8,971 nt of DNA from Pseudomonadota bacterium (GTDB taxonomy: Bacteria; Desulfobacterota; Desulfarculia; Desulfarculales; JAHJDS01): positions 1 through 8,971 of the forward strand of contig JAHJDS010000502.1 of NCBI GenBank assembly GCA_018812395.1. The letters run 5' to 3'. This document shows positions 1 through 5,133 of this stretch, piece by piece (the stretch's first letter is position 1; the number at the start of each line of letters is the position of its first letter). Made by a program: the position numbers and the translations under genes. Under the pieces are notes generated by a model. The model had not been told where the DNA came from and searched no databases. It worked only from the letters and a program-made list of their open reading frames with translations.

Positions 1-298
1 CCCGCCACAAAAAGCCCTGATTGTAGGCCACCGCCACCGGAAAGAGGTACAGCACGTCCACGTCAAAGGCCAAAAAAATCAGGGCGAAAAGGTAGTAGGC
101 CGCCCCGAATTGAATCCAGGCCGGACCAAGGGGCGCCATGCCCGATTCGTAGATTTCCTCCTGGAGGGGGGCCGGTTGGCGGGGAGACAGGACAACGGCC
201 AGGATGATGGGAACGACGGCGAATCCGGCGGCGACGCTCAGGAAAATAAGGACGTAAACCCAGTCGTGGAGGGCGGCTTGAACCGGAGCTGTCGCCAC
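1..298 (-). CDS. nuoA: NADH-quinone oxidoreductase subunit A, N-terminal part (cut by window edge)
   Basis: NuoA is a small membrane subunit of respiratory complex I, sitting where the peripheral arm meets the membrane arm. The reading frame runs from GTG at 298 leftwards and is open to base 1, giving 99 residues; the C-terminus (normally about 20-40 more residues) lies outside the window. Residues 13-37 form a first hydrophobic helix. They are followed by the family's polar loop with the hallmark ESG at 51-53, and a second helix at 68-90 carries the conserved acidic motif FDVDVLYLFP (78-87). The GTG start is chosen because AGGGGA lies 6 bases upstream and no better start is in frame. Other nuo genes would be expected beyond the left edge. 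It follows ribF on the same strand but has its own promoter about 215 bases upstream. The family call is secure; the start is very likely. Confidence 0.93.
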   Translation of the reverse strand, partial: MATAPVQAALHDWVYVLIFLSVAAGFAVVPIILAVVLSPRQPAPLQEEIYESGMAPLGPAWIQFGAAYYLFALIFLAFDVDVLYLFPVAVAYNQGFLWR

Positions 299-511
299 TG
301 ATCTTCCCCTCTGCCAGAAGCCGATGCTAATCGTCCGAAAGCGGTCCTCACCGGAATCAGGGCGCCGAACAAGGGCGCAGACTGGTGTTTCCCCCTACAC
401 CGATGCCGTAGTCCCCGGCCGGCGGACGACAACGATGCCACCTCGGAAAGGAATATCCCCACTAAAGGGGGAGTCTTATAACCTTGTGCCGTTGTCCGAA
501 AAGTGACGAAA

Positions 512-540
512 TATCTACCACAAGGGTAGGCAGGTGTCAA
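512..540 (-). promoter_or_regulatory. Sigma-70-type promoter for nuoA/nuo operon
   Basis: Read on the minus strand, a perfect TTGACA (540-535) is followed by a 17-base spacer and TAGATA (517-512). The -10 box is weak, but the consensus -35 and ideal spacing make this the best candidate to drive nuoA. Transcription would start near 505, leaving a leader of about 200 nt. This is a prediction from sequence only. Confidence 0.55.
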
Positions 541-566
541 CCCCTCAAAAACGCCGGTCAGGGGTT
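539..566. repeat. Perfect 7-bp inverted repeat overlapping the nuo -35 box
   Basis: AACCCCT (539-545) and AGGGGTT (560-566) are exact inverted copies separated by 14 bases. One arm touches the TTGACA of the predicted nuo promoter. It lies just downstream of the ribF stop, so it could be an operator for nuo or a weak stem-loop ending the ribF transcript. It lacks a T-run on either strand, which argues against a classic intrinsic terminator. Confidence 0.4.
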
Positions 567-615
567 ACGGGGCCTCGAAAACCATATTTCCCGTTCGACA
601 GGCCACGTCCGAGAG

Positions 616-1563
616 CTACTTTTTAGCCGTGATGTAACTATCTTCTAGCACCCGGCGGGCCTCGAGCACGTCCAGGCCGATTTGCGACGCCAGTTCGTCA
701 ATGCCGCCGAACCGGCGCTGGCCGCGCAGCCGTTTGAAGAACCTCAGGCGAATGGTCTGGTCGTGGAGGTCGCCCTGGAAGTCCAGGATATGGGTCTCCA
801 CCGACAGCTCCCCGTTGCCGAAGGTCGGGTTGGTGCCGATGTTGGTCACCCCCTGATGAGTGACGTCGCCCCGTTCCACCAACACGGCGTAGACCCCGAT
901 CGGGGGCAGCAATTCGTTGGCCGGGCGCAGGTTGGCCGTGGGAAAGCCGAGCAGCTTGGCGCCGCGGCCGTGGCCCTGGATCACCCGGCCAGAGAGTTGG
1001 TACTCCCGGCCCAGGAGCCGGTTGGCCGCCGGGATGTCGCCGTCGAGGATGAGCGACCTGACCCGGGTGGAACTGACCACCTGTCCCTCGATCTCCACCG
1101 GGCCGACCTCGTGGACCGCGAAGCCCAGTTCCCGGCCCATGTCGTTGAGCAGCCCGATGTCACCCTGGCGGCCCCGGCCGAAGGTGTAGTCGTGTCCGAC
1201 GACCAGTTCCTTTATCCCCAGGCGGTTGACCAGGATTTTCCGGACAAAATCCCGGGCGGTGATGGCGGCGAAATCGGCCGAGAAGCGGGCGACAATGATC
1301 ACCTCGATCCCGGCCTGGCCGATCAGTTCCAGCTTCCGCTCCAGGACGCAGATCTGCGGCAGGTTGACGTCCGGCCTGAGGACCCGCATCGGGTGCGGCT
1401 CGAAGGTCAGGACCATGGACGTCCCGTCGACCTCCCGGGCCCGCGAGGTGGCCCGGTCGAACAGGGCCAGGTGCCCCAGGTGCACGCCGTCGAAGTTGCC
1501 GATGGTCAGCACGGGGCCGGGCGCCGGAGTCCGGTAGTTTTCCAGCCCGAAAATGGTGGTCAT
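616..1563 (-). CDS. ribF: Bifunctional riboflavin kinase / FAD synthetase
   Basis: RibF is a cytoplasmic enzyme that phosphorylates riboflavin to FMN and then adenylates FMN to FAD, supplying flavoenzymes. The 315 residues match the usual length (about 305-320). The N-terminal nucleotidyltransferase domain has GNFDGVHLGH (22-31), FEPHP (54-58), the VGHDYTFGRGRQGD segment (122-135) and VSSTRVR (163-169). The C-terminal flavokinase domain starts around residue 185 and carries GFPTANL (206-212), then NIGTNPTFG and VETHILDF. The ATG at 1563 is chosen because the protein then begins MTTIFGLENYR, as family members do. A TTG at 1602 in the same frame would add 13 residues of no recognisable family sequence and would run into the promoter region. 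The Shine-Dalgarno site is weak. A divergent promoter pair with tRNA-Leu lies just upstream. FMN made here is the cofactor of complex I, whose nuoA follows on the same strand, but the two have separate promoters, so co-regulation is only a guess. Confidence 0.95.
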   Translation of the reverse strand: MTTIFGLENYRTPAPGPVLTIGNFDGVHLGHLALFDRATSRAREVDGTSMVLTFEPHPMRVLRPDVNLPQICVLERKLELIGQAGIEVIIVARFSADFAAITARDFVRKILVNRLGIKELVVGHDYTFGRGRQGDIGLLNDMGRELGFAVHEVGPVEIEGQVVSSTRVRSLILDGDIPAANRLLGREYQLSGRVIQGHGRGAKLLGFPTANLRPANELLPPIGVYAVLVERGDVTHQGVTNIGTNPTFGNGELSVETHILDFQGDLHDQTIRLRFFKRLRGQRRFGGIDELASQIGLDVLEARRVLEDSYITAKK

Positions 1564-1606
1564 CAATCTGATCTCGCTTCCGACAAAAGAACCGACACGC
1601 AAAGAC

Positions 1607-1635
1607 TTGACATCGGAAGTCTTACATCTTATTCT
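1607..1635 (+). promoter_or_regulatory. Promoter of the tRNA-Leu gene
   Basis: A perfect TTGACA (1607-1612), a 17-base spacer and TATTCT (1630-1635, 4 of 6 consensus bases) lie upstream of the tRNA. The expected start near 1642 is 18 bases before the mature 5' end. A perfect -35 box suits a stable-RNA promoter. Confidence 0.7.
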
Positions 1636-1654
1636 CTGGCTTCAGGAAAATCAA
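1626..1654 (-). promoter_or_regulatory. Probable ribF promoter, overlapping the tRNA promoter
   Basis: On the minus strand TTGATT (1654-1649), a 17-base spacer and TAAGAT (1631-1626) form a fair sigma-70 promoter, with 4 of 6 consensus bases in each box. Its -10 box shares two bases with the tRNA-Leu -10 box on the other strand. The predicted start near 1619 gives a leader of about 55 nt to the ribF ATG. Confidence 0.45.
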
Positions 1655-1659
1655 GTCGG

Positions 1660-1746
1660 GCCGAAGTGGCGGAATTGGTAGACGCGCTAGGTTCAGGGTC
1701 TAGTGGGTGTATGCCCGTGGGAGTTCGAGTCTCCCCTTCGGCACCA
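1660..1746 (+). tRNA. tRNA-Leu, anticodon CAG
   Basis: An 87-base tRNA with encoded CCA. The acceptor stem GCCGAAG (1660-1666) pairs fully with CTTCGGC (1736-1742), followed by discriminator A and CCA (1743-1746). The D arm has GCG/CGC pairing around AATTGGTAGA. The anticodon arm is a 5-bp stem with loop TTCAGGG, placing CAG at 1694-1696, which reads leucine CUG codons. A long variable arm (GGG/CCC stem) is typical of type II leucine tRNAs, and the T arm has GGGAG/CTCCC with a TTCGAGT loop. CTG is visibly the common leucine codon in the neighbouring genes. Open frames antisense to it (such as one ending in GRLELPRAYTH) are artefacts. Confidence 0.97.
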
Positions 1747-1780
1747 CAAGTGGGGCGAACTTGCGGGGCGCCTTTGGGAG

Positions 1781-1804
1781 GGTGAGCCTGGCGGGCTCGC
1801 CTTT
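1781..1804 (+). terminator. Possible first terminator hairpin after tRNA-Leu
   Basis: GGTGAGCC (1781-1788) can pair with GGCTCGCC (1794-1801) over 8 bp including one G-U pair, with a 5-base loop and a short TTT tail. It is a weaker version of the hairpin at 1857-1883 and part of the repeat array. The short T tail makes function uncertain. Confidence 0.35.
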
Positions 1805-1856
1805 GGTGGTTGAGACGGGGCGGGCCCGCGGGGGTCGCCTCTTGGTAGTTGAGACG

Positions 1857-1884
1857 GGGCGAGCTTGCGGGGCTCGCCCTTTTC
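1857..1884 (+). terminator. Intrinsic terminator downstream of tRNA-Leu
   Basis: GGGCGAGC (1857-1864) and GCTCGCCC (1872-1879) form a perfect 8-bp GC-rich stem with a 7-base loop, followed by TTTT (1880-1883). This is the best stop for the tRNA transcript. Without a T-run on the other strand it is less likely to end the convergent gene at 1915-2652. Confidence 0.6.
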
Positions 1885-1914
1885 TGGTGGTGGCGGGGGC
1901 GAGCTTGGGGCGAC

Positions 1915-2652
1915 CTACTTGATTACCCGGCAGTAGCGGGTCAGATAGGCCGTCGACCCCCCCATGGTGTGGATCGTGACCATCCGGGACAGATGGTTGT
2001 TGCAGTTGATCTGGGCCTCGGTCTCGGTTCGGCCCGCGCCCCAGACGAAGCGGCTGAAACAGAAGCGATACGGCACCCGTCCCGAGCAGACCTTGTACTC
2101 GCCGGTGGCCCGGTAAATGCCCGAGACCGGTTTCTTCCCGGTCAGCCCCGGTTTCTTGGTCGTGGTCCGGGGCGGGGCCCTGGTCGACGGTTTTGGGACG
2201 GCCGTTTGGTGTGACGGCATGAACCGCATGAAGGTCGTCGGCCGGCCGCTGACCTGGGTCCACCCCAAGACGATCACCCGCCGCGACTGCCGCCAGAACA
2301 GGAGTTTCTGCCGGAAAACACGGGGCCTCCCCAGGTCCTGGCCGGCCGTCTTGACAACCTGCTGGAAGTGGGCCGGATCATAGGCGGTCAGGACCATGAC
2401 CGCCGCCAGCCGGCCGCCACGGAACACGGCCACGGTCCGCCAGGTCCGACCCACCCACTTGAGCGGAGAGTGGAGGTCGTAATGACCGGCCTGGACCAGC
2501 CTCAGTTTGGGGTGGGCCTTGGCCACCTGGGCCTTGGTCATGCCGAAGCTGAGCCGGCCGTAGCCGGGCCGGTCGAAGGCCGCCCCGACCGCGTCCCGGG
2601 CCGGGCCGAAGATGACCAGGCCGACGATAGTCATGGCCACGGTGGCGCGCAC
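1915..2652 (-). CDS. Secreted two-part hypothetical protein, GMT-motif domain plus Cys-containing C-terminal domain
   Basis: Function not recognised. The protein begins with a hydrophobic signal-like segment (about residues 5-24) ending near an Ala-rich site. An N-terminal domain (about 25-148) opens with YGRLSFGMTKAQV, the Gly-Met-Thr plus helix pattern seen in many small exported BamE-like or DUF domains; it is probably periplasmic or surface located. A Pro/Thr/Lys-rich linker (about 152-175) leads to a C-terminal domain of about 70 residues with four cysteines (near 189, 198, 217 and 241), which may form two disulfides. GTG at 2652 is chosen because AAGGAG lies 8 bases upstream of it. The ATG two codons earlier (2658) is only 2 bases from that site, but it remains possible. 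It follows the TPR gene by about 58 bases on the same strand with no visible promoter between, so the two are likely co-transcribed. The linker ends in KKPVSG, resembling KRPVAG in the exported protein at 3682-4329. Confidence 0.7.
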   Translation of the reverse strand: MRATVAMTIVGLVIFGPARDAVGAAFDRPGYGRLSFGMTKAQVAKAHPKLRLVQAGHYDLHSPLKWVGRTWRTVAVFRGGRLAAVMVLTAYDPAHFQQVVKTAGQDLGRPRVFRQKLLFWRQSRRVIVLGWTQVSGRPTTFMRFMPSHQTAVPKPSTRAPPRTTTKKPGLTGKKPVSGIYRATGEYKVCSGRVPYRFCFSRFVWGAGRTETEAQINCNNHLSRMVTIHTMGGSTAYLTRYCRVIK

Positions 2653-2710
2653 GATCATCGCTCCTTAATATCCTCGGCCGGGCCGGGCCGGCCGTTCCTC
2701 TCCGGACAGG

Positions 2711-3358
2711 TCACCGGCCCGGTCCGCCGGGCTGGATGGGCAGTCTGCCCGAGCCGCCCAGTCGCCGGGCCCGTTCCAGGTCGGCCCTGGCCTTGGCGGT
2801 CTGCCCCAGTTTTTGGTAGGTCACCGCCCGCAGGGCGTAGGCCTGGCCGTTCTTGGGATCGAGCCTGATGGCCCACGAGAAATCCCGGAGCGCCAGGCGG
2901 TATTTCTTCTTCTGTCCGTAAATCCCCCCGCGAAGCAGGTAGGCCCTGGCCTGTCCGGGCCTGAGGCGAATGACTTGGTTCACGTCCCGCAGGGCGTCCT
3001 GGTACCGCTTCAAACGGGCCTGAATCAGGGCCCGGTTGAAAAAGGCGTTGGCGTATCTCGGGGCCAGCCTCACGGCCGCCGAATAATCGGCCACGGCCCG
3101 GTCGTATCGTTTGAGCCGGACGTAGGTGTTGCCCCGATTGAACCGGGCCACCGCCCGCAGGGACGGGCCGGCCCGGCCCCGGGCCGATCGCAACGCCCGG
3201 GTGAAAAACTCGATGGCCCGGGCGTGATCGCCCCGGGCGTCGGCCTGGTTGCCGCGCCTGATCCACTCCAGGGCCGATTGCCCCGCCGCCGCCCCGGGCG
3301 ACAAGAAGAGCGCCAGGGTCAAGGTCGCGCCGGCCAGGATGGCCGGTCCTCTGCCCAT
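2711..3358 (-). CDS. Exported TPR-repeat protein
   Basis: A 215-residue protein with a signal peptide (hydrophobic 7-20, likely cleavage around AAAG at 23-26) followed by five tetratricopeptide repeats at about 31-64, 69-102, 103-136, 137-170 and 171-204. The repeats show the usual pattern of a Gly/Ala in helix A, a Tyr and an Ala in helix B, and a closing Pro (LAPRYANAFFNRA, LDPKNGQAYALRA). A short Gly/Pro-rich tail ends the protein. TPR arrays bind other proteins, so it is probably a periplasmic scaffold; no partner can be named. The ATG start has an excellent GGAGGT six bases upstream. It is first in a probable two-gene operon with 1915-2652 and is divergent from 3682-4329, with a good promoter at 3473-3502. 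Another exported TPR protein begins at 8349. Confidence 0.88.
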   Translation of the reverse strand: MGRGPAILAGATLTLALFLSPGAAAGQSALEWIRRGNQADARGDHARAIEFFTRALRSARGRAGPSLRAVARFNRGNTYVRLKRYDRAVADYSAAVRLAPRYANAFFNRALIQARLKRYQDALRDVNQVIRLRPGQARAYLLRGGIYGQKKKYRLALRDFSWAIRLDPKNGQAYALRAVTYQKLGQTAKARADLERARRLGGSGRLPIQPGGPGR

Positions 3359-3400
3359 GATTCGACCTCCAGTGTCCCGCCCGGGTGGCGAGAGAGTCGG

Positions 3401-3419
3401 TCCGGCCGACCGGGCCGGA
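3401..3419. repeat. Inverted repeat in the TPR gene leader
   Basis: TCCGGCC (3401-3407) and GGCCGGA (3413-3419) are perfect 7-bp inverted copies around a 5-base loop. They lie within the predicted 5' leader of the minus-strand TPR operon, about 45 bases before its start codon. It could be an RNA hairpin or an operator; there is no T-run, so not an intrinsic terminator. Confidence 0.35.
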
Positions 3420-3472
3420 ATGATTTAATCGTCTTGACATCAATCACGCGGCGGTGGCGCCGCGACTGTGTC

Positions 3473-3502
3473 ACTCTAAACCACCGGCCTTGGGGCTGTC
3501 AA
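3473..3502 (-). promoter_or_regulatory. Promoter of the minus-strand TPR/secreted protein operon
   Basis: On the minus strand a perfect TTGACA (3502-3497), an 18-base spacer and TAGAGT (3478-3473, 4 of 6) are present. The start would be near 3466, with a leader of about 108 nt before the ATG at 3358. Its -35 context TTTGACAGCCCC matches that of the divergent plus-strand promoter. Confidence 0.55.
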
Positions 3503-3587
3503 AGAGTCTCCGGCGTCGCGACCAGTCATCGGGGCAGAATCGGTCCGCGCCCCGTAACAGCCGCCGCAATATCTTTTTGACAGCCCT
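3492..3587. repeat. Inverted repeat pair spanning two divergent -35 boxes
   Basis: GGGCTGTCAAA (3493-3503) and TTTGACAGCCC (3576-3586) are exact inverted copies about 72 bases apart. Each contains the -35 box of its own outward-facing promoter. The right copy is also part of a short palindrome, GACAGCCCTGTC (3579-3590). This gap between the two divergent genes (3359-3681) has no gene of its own. Confidence 0.55.
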
Positions 3588-3605
3588 GTCCGGGCCATCT
3601 ATACT
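3577..3605 (+). promoter_or_regulatory. Strong promoter of the adhesin/CVNH-like gene
   Basis: A perfect TTGACA (3577-3582), a 17-base spacer and TATACT (3600-3605, 5 of 6 consensus bases). This is the best match to a sigma-70 promoter in the window. Transcription would start near 3612, leaving a leader of about 70 nt before the ATG at 3682. Confidence 0.8.
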
Positions 3606-3681
3606 GGAGGGGTACGTTCAACCTCCACGCCGGGCTCCGGCCGGGGCGGTGGGATTATTCAAGAGTGTCCGGGAGGAACGA

Positions 3682-4329
3682 ATGAAAAGGCTGATTGTGG
3701 CCCTGTTGGTGGCGTGTGTCGTCTTGTCTTTTACCGTGCCGGCCTTGGCCAAATGGGTCAAAATCGGAACTAACCAGGTCGGGACGTGGGCGGTCAGCGA
3801 CCGGGTCATCGCCAAGCAGGGCGACTGCACCGTCACCGTGGCCGGCGTGGTTTTCAACAAGCCCCGGCAGACCAAGTGGGGCCTGGCCATCGCTCGCAAG
3901 TACAAGCTCCGTTTTTGCTGCGGCGCCAGTACCTTTCAAATGTTGGCCTACCAACTCGTCGGCAAGAAACAGAAGATCCTGTATCGGGGCCGCGGCACGG
4001 CCAAGGCGATGAAGGTCAATCCCAACTCGCTCATGGGTCGGATGATCAGGGTCCACTGCCCGATCGGACCGAGCGGATCGGGGCCCGCCTCATCCGCGCC
4101 GGCTCAAAAAAAAACTAAACGCCCGGTAGCCGGTAATTACATCAGCTACAAACAAACCTGCCAGTACTGCAAGCGGACCGGGAAGGTGATGCTGTCGTGC
4201 GTCTGCCCGGACCGGACCGGCAAGCTGCATCGTACCTCGATCAACCTCCAGAACTGCGCCATGCCGGTCTCCAACTGCAACGGTCTGTTGACCTGCGGGC
4301 CCTGCCCCATGGTTGAAGCGAGTAAGTGA
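3682..4329 (+). CDS. Exported protein: Surface-adhesin-E-like domain plus single CyanoVirin-N-like repeat
   Basis: A 215-residue exported protein, probably periplasmic, surface bound or released. Residues 1-23 are a clear Sec signal peptide ending ALA-KW. Residues 24-126 resemble the Surface-adhesin protein E domain: an opening KWVKIGTN, a central RFCCG with following aromatic/Tyr strands, and a closing VNPNSLMGRMIRVHC, matching that family's Pro-x-Ser plus final Cys ending. A Ser/Ala/Lys-rich linker (127-148) leads to residues 151-205. These follow the CVNH pattern: YKQTC (156-160), a second strand with LSCVC (171-175), a turn with DRTGK, TSINLQNC (185-192) and an N-x-NGLL strand (198-203). 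CVNH domains bind glycans, usually as two repeats; here only one repeat is present, with extra cysteines. ATG at 3682 is chosen for GGGAGG five bases upstream and for the signal peptide; the longer open frame upstream crosses the promoter. A perfect terminator follows. Sugar binding is inferred, not shown. Confidence 0.82.
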   Translation: MKRLIVALLVACVVLSFTVPALAKWVKIGTNQVGTWAVSDRVIAKQGDCTVTVAGVVFNKPRQTKWGLAIARKYKLRFCCGASTFQMLAYQLVGKKQKILYRGRGTAKAMKVNPNSLMGRMIRVHCPIGPSGSGPASSAPAQKKTKRPVAGNYISYKQTCQYCKRTGKVMLSCVCPDRTGKLHRTSINLQNCAMPVSNCNGLLTCGPCPMVEASK

Positions 4330-4406
4330 CCCTGGACGCTCCTTTCCCCTCCCGGACCGGCGAGGAGCGCCACCTGACCACAAACATATCCGGCCATCAG
4401 GCTGAG

Positions 4407-4440
4407 CGCCGACGGGACAAATCCCGTCGGCGTCGTTTTC
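4407..4440 (+). terminator. Rho-independent terminator after the adhesin/CVNH-like gene
   Basis: CGCCGACGGGA (4407-4417) and TCCCGTCGGCG (4422-4432) make a perfect 11-bp stem with loop CAAA, followed by TCGTTTTC. It lies about 77 bases past the stop codon and isolates the gene from the acetyltransferase downstream. Confidence 0.88.
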
Positions 4441-4551
4441 ACCGGATGACATCCACGGGCGGCCGTCGGATTCCTGGGCCGGACTTCAAATGGCGCTGAC
4501 GCCCCACGATCGGTTATCCGGTTTTGAACAGACGTCCGCGGAGACCGCCTC

Positions 4552-5049
4552 TTGAAGACTTCGGAATTGACTTATTCCGGTTACTACCCCGGCGTTATCG
4601 GCGAGTTGACCCGCCTGCACGCCGTCTACTACCATCAACATTGGGGTTTTGACCTGAGCTTCGAGACCCAGGTCGGGGGCGATCTGGCCGAGTTCTTCGG
4701 GCGTTTCGAGGACCGGACCGATCACTTCCAGGCCGCCCGAGAGCAAAAAAAACTGGCCGGGGCGATCGCCATTGACGGCGCCTTGCGCCAAACCGAGGGC
4801 GCCCGCCTGAGGTGGTTCATCGTGGACGAGCCGTGGCGGGGGCGGGGTCTGGGCCGGCGTCTGATCCGCGACGCCGTCGAGTTCTGCCGCCGGGCGGGGC
4901 ATGACAGGGTCTTTTTGTGGACCTTCGCCGGACTGGACCCGGCCCGGCGTTTATACGAGGCCCACGGCTTCCAACTCACCGAAAAGCATCGCGTCAGCCA
5001 GTGGGGCTCGACCGTCGACGAGCAGCGATTCGATTTGACCCTCGTTTGA
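4552..5049 (+). CDS. GNAT-family N-acetyltransferase
   Basis: A 165-residue cytoplasmic enzyme predicted to transfer an acetyl group from acetyl-CoA to an amine; the substrate is unknown. The acetyl-CoA binding signature (motif A) is at 86-105, with RGRGLGRRLI (96-105) supplying the pyrophosphate loop. It is followed by the FLWTF strand (121-125) and the ARRLYEAHGF helix-turn (131-140) typical of the C-terminal half. The N-terminal YYPGVIGELTRLHAVYYHQ (11-29) and the WGFDLSFE that follows resemble the acetyltransferase half of MarR-GNAT fusion proteins, but there is no MarR domain here and the length fits a stand-alone domain. The start is TTG at 4552, with GGAG eight bases upstream; an in-frame stop at 4525-4527 leaves no ATG or GTG option upstream. 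I see no clear promoter just before it. The next gene's promoter overlaps its stop codon. Confidence 0.87.
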   Translation: MKTSELTYSGYYPGVIGELTRLHAVYYHQHWGFDLSFETQVGGDLAEFFGRFEDRTDHFQAAREQKKLAGAIAIDGALRQTEGARLRWFIVDEPWRGRGLGRRLIRDAVEFCRRAGHDRVFLWTFAGLDPARRLYEAHGFQLTEKHRVSQWGSTVDEQRFDLTLV

Positions 5050-5074
5050 TAAGACCCAATTCATCAAGTACATT
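5046..5074 (+). promoter_or_regulatory. Promoter of the thioredoxin-domain gene
   Basis: TTGATA (5046-5051, 5 of 6 consensus bases), a 17-base spacer and TACATT (5069-5074, 4 of 6) lie at and just after the acetyltransferase stop codon. The expected start is near 5081. The region is noticeably AT-richer than the flanking genes. Confidence 0.5.
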
Positions 5075-5099
5075 TAATCAAGCTCATATCCTAATCAAG
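5063..5099 (+). repeat. Three short ATCAAG direct repeats
   Basis: ATCAAG occurs at 5063-5068, 5077-5082 and 5094-5099, each followed two bases later by CAT (ATCAAGTACAT, ATCAAGCTCAT, ATCAAGTCCAT). They sit over and just downstream of the predicted -10 box of the following gene. They could be binding sites for a regulator, or chance in an AT-rich gap. Confidence 0.45.
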
Positions 5100-5133
5100 T
5101 CCATCTCCACCGATCCCGCCCGGGAGGATGATT

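Larger units (their letters stand above)
299..615. other. Intergenic region between ribF and nuoA (nuo leader)
   Basis: This 317-base gap contains no convincing gene; the open frames in it match no family I know and have no ribosome binding sites. It holds a minus-strand promoter (512-540), an inverted repeat overlapping that promoter's -35 box (539-566), and a roughly 200-nt leader before nuoA. Within the leader a small hairpin can form from TCCCC (456-460) and GGGGA (468-472). The leader is less GC-rich near the promoter than the surrounding genes. No riboswitch was recognised. Confidence 0.6.
1751..1910. repeat. Degenerate GC-rich tandem repeat (~39-bp unit) with hairpins
   Basis: About 160 bases between the tRNA and the next gene consist of variants of one unit: a TTGGTGGTTGAGA-like part followed by a GGGGCGAGCTTGCGGGGCTC-like part and CGCC. 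The clearest copies are 1803-1822 and 1842-1861, which differ at one base in 20 and are spaced exactly 39 bases apart. Further related segments start near 1751, 1781 and 1895. Several units can fold on themselves. I do not recognise the family; it could be a local tandem duplication of a terminator-like hairpin or a small palindromic repeat element. Confidence 0.6.

Noticed and set aside
238..540. Minus-strand 100-residue open frame spanning the nuo leader
   Set aside because: It overlaps the nuoA start in a different frame, runs across the predicted promoter, and matches no family; nuoA explains the coding signal.
682..1785. Plus-strand 367-residue open frame
   Set aside because: It is antisense to ribF and runs through the tRNA-Leu gene; both are secure.
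1700..2263. Minus-strand 187-residue open frame with repeated RPVSTTK peptides
   Set aside because: Its end is the antisense of tRNA-Leu and its repeats are the translated tandem DNA repeat; it overlaps the better-supported gene at 1915-2652.
3434..3439. Another TTGACA box on the plus strand
   Set aside because: No acceptable -10 box lies 16-18 bases downstream; the spacing lands in GC-rich sequence.
2655..3443. Minus-strand 262-residue Gly/Arg/Pro-rich open frame
   Set aside because: Shifted-frame shadow of the TPR gene in GC-rich DNA; the TPR frame has the signal peptide, repeats and ribosome binding site.
3454..3681. N-terminal extension of the plus-strand exported protein
   Set aside because: It would place coding sequence across both predicted promoters and bury the signal peptide internally; ATG 3682 has a strong ribosome binding site.
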